The notes beneath the pieces are model-generated. The model was given only the letters and a program-made list of their open reading frames with translations. It was not told where the DNA came from and ran no database searches. Shown here one piece after another: positions 21,681 through 33,900 of a DNA stretch of 64,000 nt. Numbering within the stretch: the stretch's first letter is position 1; each line of letters opens with the position of its first letter. This DNA comes from Septoria linicola (Eukaryota > Ascomycota > Dothideomycetes > Mycosphaerellales > Mycosphaerellaceae): positions 1,364,001-1,428,000 of the forward strand of contig CP099422.1 of assembly GCA_024114885.1 (NCBI GenBank). The letters are read 5' to 3'. The translations under genes and the position numbers were made by a program.

Positions 21681-23592
21681 TCACTCAATAGCCCACTCCC
21701 GTTCCTCTCGATCTCTGATATACGGCACAGGCGCATCGGCTCCATACTTCGCCTGCCCAATAGTCCTTCCGTCACCCAGGAACTGGAATATATTGTCCGA
21801 TTCCTTGTACTCAATCTCCTAGTGCTCAAATCTAGGGTGCTTCATAAACTTTAAATGATGCAGCATACTTCCCGGCCAGACATATACGCGTCCATCTTTC
21901 GTGTTGTCCTTGTACCAGCTCTTGCAGTCTTCTGCCCAGATAGAGTGCTTCGCGTGCCAAGCATCTTCGTACGCGTTGAGTTGGTCCGTGACCCGCTGCT
22001 TCGGGTGGAGGCTTTTGATCTGGTCTTCTTGGATTTTCTTGCAACACTGCAGCATGTATTCGACTTGTACTTCGTGAGAAGGCAAAGCACATCCTTTCCA
22101 CGCGGACCATTTGTCACGAAGTAATTCGGAAATCCAGGGTGGGATATAGAGGCATAGATGTTGGGACCGGGTTGCTCCTGCATTATTTGTCCGTTCAACT
22201 CTTAAAGTGTGGAAGGAACTGCACATCAAAGCCGGTCGCGCAGATGAGAATGTCAACTTCCACTTCCTGTCCAGATTCGGTGACCAGCCCTCTTTCAGTG
22301 ACCTTATTGATCTCGCCCCAAACCACGTCCACATTGTCGCGATTTAGCGCTGCAAGATAGCCTTCTCCCGGCGTCAAGCGTCGACAGCCAGGACTCCACG
22401 ACGGGATCAGCTTGGCTTGGAGGTCCTCACGGTCCTTCAGCTGCTCTCGCATTGAGTGTTGCACATACTCTTTGAATTTGACATTGAGCTCGCTGCCACG
22501 GTAAAACATATCCCAGCCTCCAACGATGGACTTCTCCATCCGCGTGCGATAACCCAGTAAGTACTCCGGGTCTTCTCGAAAGCGCTGCTTCTCCTTCTCG
22601 GTGTAGAAGTGTTTCCCGGCCGCAGCATTCGACGGATCCATTGCTGCGGGATCTGCTTCCTTGTTGTCGATATTCGCGCCAAATTGAGGTGCGATGTAAG
22701 TCACGTTCCGCATGAAGATTGACAGCTTTGATGCAGTCTCAGCCACCCGTGGAACAATCTGTATAGAATTCGATCCTGTACCAATGATTGCTACACGTTT
22801 TCCGGCCCAGTCCAAGTCTTTTGGCCATGCTGCCGAGTGAGCGAGGTTGCCTTGGAAGTCATGCAGGCCTTGAATAATTGGCCACTTCCATTTGGTCAGT
22901 ACACCAGAGCCATTGTGCAGGACGTTGCAGGTATCAAAGAAGGTTGTTCCATCCAGGCGGCTCTTCAACTCAACCTTCCAAATGCCCTGTAAATTGTCCC
23001 ATTCAGCGCTGACTACTTCGGTGTTTGTCTTTACATATTCCTGCAGATTGTGCTTGTCATAGAACTTTTTGAAGTATTCCTGGATTCTGACGAGAGTCAG
23101 TACGAAACTTGCATCAAGGAGAAAATGTTGGCGGACTCGGGTGCGTATGCGTAATAGGAGCTCGACTCGGGGTTAGGCTCAAACGGCAAAGTGTAGGTGT
23201 GCTAATACAACGATAAGCTCCTCTTCTTAATCGAGACCAAATTGTACTGACAGCCGGAATGTCACATGCACATCCTTTGTGTTCTCAGCATCCTCATCAA
23301 GGCCTTCTTCTAACAAATCGCCTACCTGGATACCTATCAGAAAACATCAATAACCTTCTACCTTCTACAAGGATCATGCTGGCCTCGACTCATACCGGTT
23401 CTCCCACCATGTGCCACCGACCTCTGGATTCTTCTCGTAGCAGACCAGCTCGTAGTTTGTTAGCATGCGGCGTGCTTTGAACGCACATAGCATTCCACTG
23501 GCACCCATGCCGACGTGTATAATGCGAATCTTTTGTGGATCGCATTGCGGATGCTCAGGCACTTGCATTGCCGGTTCCTGAACGTGAGGCAT
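21681..23592 (-). pseudogene. Broken Baeyer-Villiger-type flavin monooxygenase gene
   Basis: The intact family uses FAD and NADPH to insert oxygen into ketones. Exons read 23592-23396, 23333-23326 (only 8 nt), 23274-23252, 23201-23137 and 23086 onward; the small exons rebuild NRYPGCACDIPA. The FAD motif VGMGASG, the family fingerprint FQGNLAHSAAWPKD and the NADPH motif IIGTGSNS are present. Near 22196-22200 the frame breaks after FLPHFK. Homologous-looking sequence (GFPNYFVTNGPRG) resumes in a second frame, breaks again at 22095-22096, and continues in a third frame (GCALPSHEVQVEYML). A TAG at 21821-21819 then cuts an otherwise readable tail that runs to a TGA at 21683-21681. Intron models do not explain these breaks. 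Sequencing error is the alternative. Confidence 0.8.
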
Positions 23593-24806
23593 GATATGCG
23601 AACAAATGATCAGATTACCCGCAAGAACAGACGATAATATACAAACACCGTTACAACACCGTAGTCAGATTCTATACGTGAGACGTCCTATATGCAGGCT
23701 TCGACTCGATGATTGTGACACGGCACTCTTCTACTCGCCTGACGCCGGGATGCCTACCTCGGATTCGCAGCTCTTGTGAGGAGTCTGACCGTAGCTCTAG
23801 CTCCGTGAAGGCAGGTCGACCGAGCCTGCTAAAAGAGGACGACGAAGTTGGTGGATAGTGAGGACCTGGCCTTCTAGCTTGCCGCTGGCTCCTCTACTAC
23901 CATAGCGCCGTGCAGCCACACCGCCACCAGCATGATGTCCGGCGTTCGTGCGTCTCTTGTGTTGTCCTATACCAGCTCTTCCCGCCGCCTGTGAGCTTCG
24001 CCGAGCAGCCACTTGCTAGATCCTTCTGTCAGACAGACTCTACAAGCTCTTCTGCGGCCTCTCCATGCGGCATCGCACGATGTGAAGGCGGTCTGCTCGC
24101 GTTGCAAGAGACTGTCAGCGGCGTATCTGGAGGTGGTGTGATGGCTTGGCCGTCCGTGCTTCATCCTCGCAACAACATTCAATTCCAAACTCTGCTCTAA
24201 GTTAGAGGTCTGCATAGTTCTCTTCTACCACGCATATTTCCAAGTGCGCACATGCATCTATCAGCCACGGAAGCCAGATCGAGCGCGAAGAAATCTGTCC
24301 TCGCACTGCGCAGAAGCGGGCGCGGCCGCGCTTTAGTGATGACTTTTCGCCCCGACATGCTCTCTCGAAAGGACCATTTCCCTAGTTTCTGCTAGATCTA
24401 TCGTGTCCTCGTATTGGACGACCAGCGTATGCCCATGGTACCTGCAGTAGTAGGTCGTTCATCGAATAACTAATGAACAAACGAACAAGCGTGATGTTTC
24501 GCCCGACTATTGACATGCAGAGACCCCGTGAAACGATCCCAGTGCATTTTTTGGACATGAGCGGTGCCGATTGCGAAGCCATGAGCTTCTGCATAATCAG
24601 AGCCGTTGTGCTTTTTGGCCATATCTCATGCTGTGCTTCGAATGCTAACACGGCAACATGCTTGGCGCTCGCCTGGAAGGATTCTGGAGCGGGTGTGGAC
24701 GACGCGTCTGCCTAAGCGGGCCTAAGATTTAGGAAAGTCTGGTCATCTCAGTCCTCTGATCGACACTTCTTAGCTACGGATCCAAGATATCCTCTTCTCT
24801 GCAGAC
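23593..24806. other. Intergenic region (1.2 kb)
   Basis: Upstream DNA of the broken monooxygenase (minus) and of the acidic protein gene (plus). Short open frames on both strands show no family motif. Confidence 0.4.
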
Positions 24807-26486
24807 ATGGCCGATGTACGATCGAACTTATCTTCCGAGCAAGAAGAGCAGCTCCACGAGGTGGCGGATCTCCTACTTCAAGTGTACGAAACACTAGCCC
24901 AGATGCGCTACATCGATCCTGCTGGCATCATAAAAGGCCCACACGATGTGACAACAATGAGAGCGATATACGACAAGTATGACCTTGATCCAGCAATAGT
25001 ATATCTTTACAGCATCTTACCTTATATCGACGAGAAGGAGGCAGATGACCAGGACTTCTTCCATGGTGGCACATTCTTCAACTTTAGGGCCGAACGTGAT
25101 ATTGAGCAGAGCCGTGATCCGTTCTACATGTCGCCCGAGGGTGACTTCGATGCCGAACATGGTGAATACATGCGGCCCTGGGTGACTCCGTTATCACTTA
25201 TGGGCAACCACGGAACTGTGGTCATATATGATGCCCGATTGCATCGCATCTGGGCCATCGACCAGGAGGGTTGGGGCACGACAGATCCCGCCTTGTGTCA
25301 TGAGCGCACTCTGCAAGGAACAGCCCACGAGCGAGAGAAGAGTGACTGGGGTGACGACAGCAGCTCAGGTGAGTACGAAGATGATGTTGGGAGCGAGGCT
25401 TCTGGAGGTAGTAGTGAGTTTTGGGATGATGATCATAGCGCTGTTGATGAAGTTCAGCAGCTAGAAGAGGAACAGAGCCAGGAAGTGGACATTGACGAAG
25501 GTTTCGAAATTCTTGACGAGGACGAGCGACGAGAGGCTGAAGGGAACGCTCGCAGCGTAAACGACAATGACTTCTACCACATTAAGAATCGACCGGCTAA
25601 CGACTTCCTTCGAGACATGAATACATGGTATCGTGAACTGAAGGAAGTGCCCGGTCAGGGCGAATACAGCGGAAGCGAGTGGCGCGAGCCAGAAGATCTA
25701 CGTCGACTTTACGCACAACATGGCTGGCCTGACAACTTCGACGGAGAAGGCTTTGACATCGGCCTGGCTCGTGCCTATGGCGCACGGCGCGCAAAGTACT
25801 TTGCAGAGGATCCACTCCGACAGGTGGATTGTTATGCTGGCTGGTTGAAGTACGATGACCGGGATATCGAGCGAGCACTACAACAAGTAGCTGATGCAAA
25901 GGACGGCGATGACCAGTGGACGGCGCAGTTCGAGCTGTGGAAGGTTCAGCAAAGAAAAGAGAGGAATCTGGAAGAGCTCAAGGATCGCAAAGAGAAGGCA
26001 GAGCTCCGCTATCCAGGCGGCAAAGCTCAGCGGGAAGAAGACTTGCCGCTGTGGGAAATGGAAATGCTCCGTGTAGAGACGCAATGGAAGCACGAAGCAT
26101 TAGGTCGAGGCGAGTCTGACACTTCAAGTGCCGATCACCGGCACAGGCAGAAGCAGGCGTCCACCTACACGAAAGCATATGAAGCTGCTATTGCTGATGC
26201 TGAGCGCCTCCGTCCCGGAAAGACCTTTGCAGAGGCGACAGGAACCCAGTCACTCGGGCGGCAGGACACCAAGACAGGCATTGAGTCGACCAAGTATTGG
26301 ATTGAGTTTAGTAAAAACGAATGCAAAAAGCTGAGAGACTGGGCAACACAATTGCCGGATACCGCGACTCGCGCTCGAGAAGTTGTGCAAAAGGAGATCG
26401 AGGAAAATGAGCGTTGCCTCGAAAGGTCGGAGAAGGATCTAGCGAGGCAGGAGAAGTGGCTGGCGGAACATGGCAATACAGATTGA
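24807..26486 (+). CDS. Conserved fungal protein of unknown function, acidic centre and coiled-coil C-terminus
   Basis: A single exon of 559 residues from an ATG at 24807. The N-terminal part (LSSEQEEQLHEVADLLLQVY, then a segment around YDLDPAIVYLYSILPYI) resembles a widespread family of uncharacterised fungal proteins with a D/VIxLYxxLPY core. A very acidic low-complexity stretch (EFWDDDHSAVDEV, DIDEGFEILDEDE) follows at about 185-250. The last 200 residues are rich in Lys, Glu and Arg with heptad-like spacing, probably coiled coil. There is no signal peptide or membrane helix, so it is likely intracellular. I do not recognise a function. Confidence 0.8.
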   Translation: MADVRSNLSSEQEEQLHEVADLLLQVYETLAQMRYIDPAGIIKGPHDVTTMRAIYDKYDLDPAIVYLYSILPYIDEKEADDQDFFHGGTFFNFRAERDIEQSRDPFYMSPEGDFDAEHGEYMRPWVTPLSLMGNHGTVVIYDARLHRIWAIDQEGWGTTDPALCHERTLQGTAHEREKSDWGDDSSSGEYEDDVGSEASGGSSEFWDDDHSAVDEVQQLEEEQSQEVDIDEGFEILDEDERREAEGNARSVNDNDFYHIKNRPANDFLRDMNTWYRELKEVPGQGEYSGSEWREPEDLRRLYAQHGWPDNFDGEGFDIGLARAYGARRAKYFAEDPLRQVDCYAGWLKYDDRDIERALQQVADAKDGDDQWTAQFELWKVQQRKERNLEELKDRKEKAELRYPGGKAQREEDLPLWEMEMLRVETQWKHEALGRGESDTSSADHRHRQKQASTYTKAYEAAIADAERLRPGKTFAEATGTQSLGRQDTKTGIESTKYWIEFSKNECKKLRDWATQLPDTATRAREVVQKEIEENERCLERSEKDLARQEKWLAEHGNTD

Positions 26487-27130
26487 GGCCCTATAAACGA
26501 AGGACATGCATAGGTTATCTTTCTGGAACACCTTTCCATCGGCGACACCTGGCAACACAAATCGGGTCTACGTCCATTGTCTACCTCCTACATATGCTGC
26601 CTTGATGGCATGACAGCTCAAAACCACGCTGGTGTCATTCACTCGCGAATGGGAAGGCAAAAGATAAGGAGGAGAGGCGCCCTCGTACGCGGATAGTGTT
26701 GGCGTCCAACCGTGAGGATAGGCTGGCTCACACTAACGGAGCACGGTCCACTAAGCCATGACCCCAGGGCACTTCAGGTCCCCTAGAGATAGAAGCTACC
26801 CATAGGAGCTTTTTGAGATTTTGAATAACAGATCTAGCTGATGCCCGACCTGATCCACGAGCTGCTGCTCCTCCTGCTCTGAATGGATGACAGAGCCAAT
26901 TTTCAAATCGCTTAAGAAAGTCGTAAAAACAGATTCAGTGCTGATTGGCGCAGTGGCAAGGCATGCCAATTCCAGTAAATGTAAGAACCTTTCCGTTCTA
27001 CATTGTTATGCCGACTTGGGAGGTTGACCTCTGATATCGGGGGCGCAGGGCGGAGATCATCCCGTTGAACTCCTGCAATACCTCGACTTACTAAAGTGCA
27101 AAAGATAAGGGGGAACTTAGTTTCCGTTAC
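26487..27130. other. Intergenic region with a coding-like minus-strand remnant
   Basis: Between two convergent genes. On the minus strand about 27000-26796 an open frame ends in VIHSEQEEQQLVDQVGHQ... and a TAG. It looks like the tail of a former gene and shares SEQEEQ with the start of the neighbouring acidic protein. Two similar AAAAGATAAGG motifs lie at about 26658 and 27099. Nothing firmer is supported. Confidence 0.3.
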
Positions 27131-28937
27131 TTAGTTTCCATAAACAGTCACTTCATTGATGCCGACCGCCCAGCTCGCAGCATTGCCGTTGACGTTGTTG
27201 ATGACTGCGTCAACGTTGATCCTGTGGTGAATGTCAGCGTGCTGTACTCTTTCAAGGTTCCGCCTCAGCTTTGTGTCCTACCTGACATAACGAAACTTTT
27301 CACTCGAGGTTGGGAAAGAGGCACTGAAGCCCACATCAACACTGTCTCGCTTGTCGGCGAGCAGAGAGAAAGTGTTTCCGTCATTCGACCCAGTCACATT
27401 GTAGCGATAGAAGGTCTCAGATCCCTGCACCATTTTCGTAGTGAGGTCAATCTGAGAGATGCTATGCGCCTCCTGCAGATCGATTTGGTACCAGAATGGC
27501 ACTGCACTTGGCACGAATGTAGCATCCGGGTTGGTCTGAATACCATCGTTGGCGAAGGCTATGTCTTTTGTTCCTGCGCTCGAGCTTCCAGGCTTGCCAT
27601 CAGACAAGATCTTGCCGGACTGTACGCCGTACACACTCTGTCCTGTAGTCGAGACGTCGTCTGAGTACTGAACTTCTTTGTAGTAGTGGTAAGAAGCGAA
27701 GCCGTCCTGGGCAGAAAGAGACAGCGGTAGTAGCAACTGGCGGTTAGGGCCTCCCTTAGTGGGCCAGTTCGCGCTCCACCTGTCTGAAGTCATGGCGAAT
27801 GTTGCACTTCCTATCTCGCTGACGCCGCCCGACTGGGCACCAAAAGTCGCAGTATTCCCGACATTAGTCGCGCTACCCCATGGACCAGCCATAGATTGTG
27901 CGGCGATGAACTGTGGCTGAGATGGAAGCCAGCCTGAAGCGCGTGAGGTGAACAGATAGTACCACCCATTACTTCTGATAACAGCAGGTGCCTCACGGTG
28001 ACCACCCTTGTTGACCTGTACAAGAAACGAGTCGACTGAGGTCCAGTTTGAGGTCAAACGATAGATGTTGTTGTCCGTGTTCGTGTTGGTACTTGTGACC
28101 AGGTATGCATCGTTTCCATCGACGAAAAAGGCCATGTCGCGCGAATCTTGATCATTCGGTCTGTATGCGCCGTCGAAAGTGAGGGTCTCGGCTCCAGGCT
28201 CTGTGTGCGCAACGGCGACCCAGCCTAGGTTGTAGTCTTGCGAACGTTCGTAGTGTGCCCTACACGATAATATCGCTCGTCAGCACATCCATCACCGGAG
28301 TAGGTGACATTATAAAGGCTTACCACATTACAAACTGTCCAGTGCCTGCGTTCTTCTGGAAAGATATCCTTTCGAGCTTGCAAGAGTAATTCGCAGGAGC
28401 GCACAATGTCACGCCTGTTAAGACCGTCTTGTCTCCGCTGAAGTCATAGCCGTTCGTAGAGGTTTGTTCTACGAAGCGACTGAATGAGCCATTGTTAGCG
28501 GTCTCGTAGTTGTAACGATAGTAGACTCCATTAGCTTCCAGGTTAGACTTCAGTCGAAGGCTGGAGACCTGCGTGTTGTCGTATGTGTTGTAAGAGCCTT
28601 GCGAAGCATATGTTGCTAGAGAGATGACTGCGGAAGTATCGACAGTATTGCCTCCGTTTAGGGCTGTCACTCGGAAGCTGTAGACTGAGCCTACTGTGAG
28701 CCCATAGCTATCAAAGGTGTTACCAGAGACTGTATCAGTGGCTTGATAACCTGAACTGCCTGAGCTCTGCTCGATGCGGTAGGAAGAAGCACCAGCGACA
28801 GATGCCCATGCTAGCTTGGCATTGTTGACGGAAGACGATCCCTTGAGCTGGAAAAGCTGGCCTGCGAGCCCAAACTCTGCCCTGGCGAGTTGTGCGAGAC
28901 CTGCGAGCGCGGTCAGCCAATTCCAACTGCGCGTCAT
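27131..28937 (-). CDS. Secreted GH43-like glycosidase with C-terminal discoidin (F5/8 type C, CBM32-like) domain
   Basis: Exons are 28937-28324, 28259-27282 and 27221-27131 (introns 64 and 60 nt), giving 560 residues. The ATG at 28937 starts a signal peptide (MTRSWNWLTALAGLAQLARA); the upstream in-frame TTG was rejected. Residues 25-115 look like a fibronectin type III fold (AKLAWASVAGASSYRIEQ). The five-bladed propeller part has CKLERISF, FVMWAHYERS, DQDSRDMAFFVD, GGHREAPAVI with the probable catalytic acid Glu, and YYLFTSRASGW, as in exo-beta-1,3-galactanase-like GH43 members. The C-terminal 130 residues (WYQIDLQEAHSISQIDL, EKFRYVRINV) form a galactose-binding-like domain. It probably trims plant arabinogalactan side chains; the exact substrate is an inference. 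Confidence 0.87.
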
Positions 28938-30981
28938 GATGGTAATGTCCTTGAAGGTGCCACCCAAAGAGGCTCTGGGAGCAGTCAGTATATAAGCCAG
29001 GCTTCACAATGGGCACAAGTGTGATGCGATTATCCATAAATTAGAGGAGGCTATCACCCGCTAAATTCAACAGTGTATAAATAAACTTGGAGTTTCATTC
29101 GTATACTGAACCTTGCCAGCAGGCATTGTGACGAATCTTGTGCCCGTTGTCACGTCTGACCTTCGTGTTTTGCCAGCGATCCGACGCGGTCCGGGCACGA
29201 AATAGAGTGTACCTCTGCTGCAGCTCCGCAATGTGGAGGAATCAGCAGATCGGCATTGTGCAGCAGTGCGCTGTGGAGGATGTTCCGCCTCTAAGGACGG
29301 TCGAAGCTGATGGCCGCGACACGAAGTGCAGTATACGAGAAATTTCGGTAGCATCGCGGAGCGAGAAATGGGCTTCTCAGAACCGCGTGATCCTGGAAAG
29401 GTGTATCTTGATCTTGAACCTTATGCCAGCGGCCAGCTTGAGCATCTTCTCGTGTGCTGCCGGACCACCAGTGCGGCACTCGGAGCATGTGCTCTGCTAT
29501 CCGTGCTGGGTTTGAGACATGGAGATGCAGAGCTGGCACGGTGGTCTTGCCTGTGCAGGCCAGGTGGGAGAGGCACAAGAAGGGCAATGCAAGGACGAGG
29601 CTTGAAGAGAAGTGTCATTGGAGGATGCTGAGGCACACGTGCGCACGTGATCGACATCGTTGTCACGTCTTCTCACGCGACAGTTCATGATGCTTTCTCC
29701 CTATGCCTTCATCACGACATGTCTTCCTCATCATCGTTGCACACGAAGTGTATCCTACTTGATCCACTCGACCTCTCGATCTCTCGACGCAGGAGAAGAT
29801 TGGATGATCTCGCCCAGTTCCGGCAGGTCTCACGAATGCAGTGATGATCAGTTCGCTCGATGTAGGCAAGAGGCAGTAGATGAGGTCGCTCATCAGTTCA
29901 CGTTGCGTGCGAGCGAGGCATGATAGAGAGTGCCCTGTGAGGCTCGGATAGCTCGCATGGAGACAGGATAGGTGGCATTTGATTAGGATGTTGCCGACGG
30001 TCTGCTCTGTCCACCGTCATTGCTGAGCTTCGCTCTGCCCCATCTTGGACTCAGCTGCGCGTAGAATGGGTTTTACTGTAGATGGAGACGGAGACATGAG
30101 CTGTAAGGCGTGCGTTTTGCTTGCTTGCTGGCTGACTGAGGCTCTGCATAGCATGGTGACCAGTGCATATGAAGATAAACGCGAGACTCTGAGTGTCAAC
30201 TTGAGATTATCACTCTTGTTCAACAATTGTTCTCAGCACTCAGACGCTCGCAGTCTTACTGACGATAATAGGGCATACGCTTGGGTCCGGCGGCTGCAGC
30301 GTCTCAAAAGGCCGGCTGTTGATGTCAGGCTTGTGTGACCGGCGGAAATGCGACCAGTCGCGGAGAGAAGCATTTGCTGCTAAGGATGGCTGCAGCTACG
30401 ATGTATCAGACCACAGCAAAGGTCAGTGAGATAATTGGAAAATCTTTCCAAGTGAGCCCTGCTGATCAATCAACCATATGTGTGAGGTGACTTTCGTCTT
30501 AGCCTACACGTTCGACGCTTGAGACGATTGTCACACAATTGAGCCACTCGGTTGCGAACTCATCTCATCGACAGAAGCGACATCCATCCACATGCGATAG
30601 ACCCACCCAGAGCCGAGCCACTGCGGAAAGGTCATTATTCTACATCAGTGTCTCTGCTGGTCGCGTCGACTCTGTGGCACTCCATGCTCAGATCGTCGTA
30701 GCGACAATTTGGACGTTCGCCTGAGACGTGTTTGGCCAATGCCGGTTTTCGTCACGCATGTTGCCATGCACAAGCATCAGGTCCGATGCAGACACCCGTC
30801 TTGCGTGCATATGTGACTGATCTTCGAGCGCCCTTCACTTGCCCTGCAGCTCTAGCGCGCGTCAGTGCAGAAATGCTCGCGTCGCGTTGTCAGAGCTGCC
30901 CAACAACAGATTTGGCGAAATCTTTCCCATTTCTCACCTCTACACAACGCGACATCGCCTGCTGGCTGCCTCCTCGCCACC
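28938..30981. other. Gene-poor region between divergent GH43 and giant-protein genes
   Basis: About 2 kb with only short frames that lack motifs. It should contain both promoters. No repeat or RNA gene is visible. Confidence 0.45.
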
Positions 30982-33900
30982 ATGGCCGTCCTAATCAGTG
31001 ACCGAGCTGTGTTCGAGCGCATTGTCAATCATGTGTTTCTGCCCCCGCAACTCCCGCAAAAAGAAGACGAGGCCGACATCGACTTCCAACTCCTCAATGT
31101 CACCAGCAAGGCATTGGTGGATTTTGCATCTCATCTATCTCAAAACAGCGCCGCCCGCCCTGCCATTCTCCGCGCCAACGCTGCAATCACCAAGGCACTC
31201 GCTTGCCACAGCCGCACAACTGGCGCCATCAACGAGACCGAGCTACTGAGCTGCTTGGAGTTCCTTGAAGTTGATGGATCCCTTCCACTTCGCGTGCGCG
31301 CTCAAAATGCCGGCTTGCTCATCACCAGAACCGCTGGCGATGTGCGGTTCGAAGCATTCGAGTTGGCGGCACAGAACAAGGACGTTATCGGCACCAACGG
31401 CAGGCTGATCCGGTCTTTTCCTGGTACTGCTGTCGCTATACCAACTTCGACCTTCGAATCTCCGCAGTTCCGGGCCACGCTGGCTCAGGCACTGACCACC
31501 ATGAGCGTCCAGCAAGCACCAGACATGTGCCCCCAGATCATGAAGGCGGGAAAGCCAGTGGATGAAGAGCGAGACACCACACACCCTGGAATTGTGTCGG
31601 AGCTCTTGGTGTCAGGCCTGTTGGGCGCGTACGGCGAGCCCGCAGATGCCCAGACCACGACCATCTGCAAGCGCACGCGCGATGATGTGTTATGGGACGA
31701 CGCTGAGCTACCATTCCGCCGCTCACCCACTTGGCTACTGATTCGGGTCTCCCTTCAGCTCATCACGACTCGCGCAATGGAAGGCCAAGCCATGACCGCG
31801 TACAAGGCCTTCATGGCAGCCTTTGTCGCACAGCTACTGGAGACGGCGTGTCAGTTGGACGTAGCAACAGATCTTCAGTATGCCATGTCGTGCAAGGTTG
31901 CACGTCGTCTACAGAAGCTGGGTAGCACCGTGCCTAAAGGTGTCCAGGATGCTCTCCACCAAGTTCAGAGGCGCTGCAACACAATGATCTCCAATCGATG
32001 GTCGAACGTCCAAGCTGCCGAGCCCAACCCATGCCACAATTTGGAAAGCATAATTCACCTTCGCTTCGAGCCGGACAGCAAGATCAGTCTGCCGGAGCTT
32101 GACGACCATCTTGAACAACGCGGTCATCGCACAGTCACCTCCAAATCGACGGCATTTGAGCCCGCAATGGAGTTCGACGGAAGCATGTCGAGTGCATTTC
32201 CAGTCCTCCCGGTCAGCGGACCCGAGGCATACAGTATCGCCAACTTGCAGCGCTTCGAGCAGTGGGCTCAGACCCATCTAAGCTCCTACAGCAAATTCAC
32301 AGGCGGTGCTGACGTTGATGAGGTATCCTCCAAGCTTTCCAAGACCCTCCAAACTTATCACAAGCTTGCCTCTTCTGTGTACGATGCCCACGAGAAAAGC
32401 GGAGTCATCAAGCACGGACAGCGTCGCAATCCCGAAGGCATTTCATCCATGATGCTCATGGTCCTCGAATTGTGGGTGGCACTCGACAAGTGTGCACTGA
32501 GAGTGTGCCCGCTCCTCGCCAAATATGACCACTTCATCCCTATCGACATCTTGCAAAATCTTCTGCTGCCATTCCGCGACCAGATGGCGAGGCTAGCAGA
32601 GGTGGAGGATTACCTCGTCGACCGGCAAAAACATGTCGAGTTCACCGCAATTTCCAGTGTGTTCGGCGAACCGAGAGACAAGAATTGTTTCGCGGTCCAG
32701 TACTTCGACAACGCAGAGGCGTCAGACATGCAGGATATGCTCGAAGAGTACGAGAAATTCGGTGAAGAGTGTAAGCAGGAGAAGCTTGCGGAATTGCGGA
32801 AGGCAATTCAACTGTACGAAGAGAAGAAGAGAAAGGCATCTGAGCTAGAGCACACATACTACACAGAGACGCAACGCGCTGTGCAGTGGCCTCACAAGGA
32901 ATACACCACGATGACACACGACAGCGAGTGTCGGAAGTGTAGCTTGGAGAGATCGGCAGACCTGATGAGCATCCAAGTGCAGGAATGGCCTTTGCCATCG
33001 AACGAGCATGAGGCAAAGGCCGTCGTCTTTGAACTCAACATTCCCACTTGGTATGCAGAATGGCGCGATAGCACGCTTTATCTGCACAGGGAGGTCCTTG
33101 GCCTCACGAACGGTGGGAGTATTAGGCCTCCGAACCAGTATTCTCTGCGAAAGGATCCGCATTTGTCGCATGAGTACACTGCCGACGATGCGCAGCGTGT
33201 AGTCACGTGGACCAAGAACAAGACACATGCCGCCACACATCGAATGAGAGTGAGGATTTCCAAAGCTAACGAGGACAATGTCTGCCGCCAGAACGCCAGC
33301 AACTACAAGTACCTCGACAGTGAGACCGGATTCTTCATTGAAGATCTCTTGCCGACAGACATCGCAGCTCGCTCTTGCACCTTCGAGCTTCATGGACCAT
33401 CGGTCGCTATGTCACGCTTCCTGTACAGGCCGTCAGATGTCACTGCACGGGCAAGACCAAACGATGTAATCGCTGCACAATCTGAGTGCCATCCAGCGCA
33501 CATGTCTGCCGAGGAATTCAAGGAACTGGGCACCTTACCGCTAGGCCATCTCATCCAATGGTACAATGTCCTACTTCAGCTGGCGATGCCGAACGTCGAT
33601 TTCAAGAAGGAAGAGACCGTCTTGACCTTCCTTCAATGCATCAGCCAGGCCGGCCCAAGAGACGACGATGCCAACGTAGCACGCGCAACCCACGCTGTTC
33701 TTAATCACACGGACTTTGCGAATCGCATTCTGGAAAACCTTGCCAAAGCGCTCACTCGCGTCAAGGAGAACTGGGAGTCAATGAATGCACTCGTCATCTT
33801 CACTTCGATTGCCAGTAGGCTTTTGACGTTAAGCAAGGTCGCTGGAGTGTCACTGCGGTGTCTCGTCTTCTTGAGACAAGTTCGCAATGCTGCTTACCAC

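Noticed and set aside
22196..22220. A 22-base GTTGAA...CAG segment as an intron that would repair the monooxygenase
   Set aside because: It is too short for a fungal intron and gives the wrong phase.
26946..26956. TGGCGCAGTGG, a perfect tRNA/SINE A-box-like string
   Set aside because: There is no B box (GGTTCRANYCC) at a suitable distance and the flanks do not fold into a cloverleaf.
30865..30981. Longer N-terminus for the giant protein
   Set aside because: It would start at GTG; the ATG at 30982 has a good context and begins the family's usual N-terminus.
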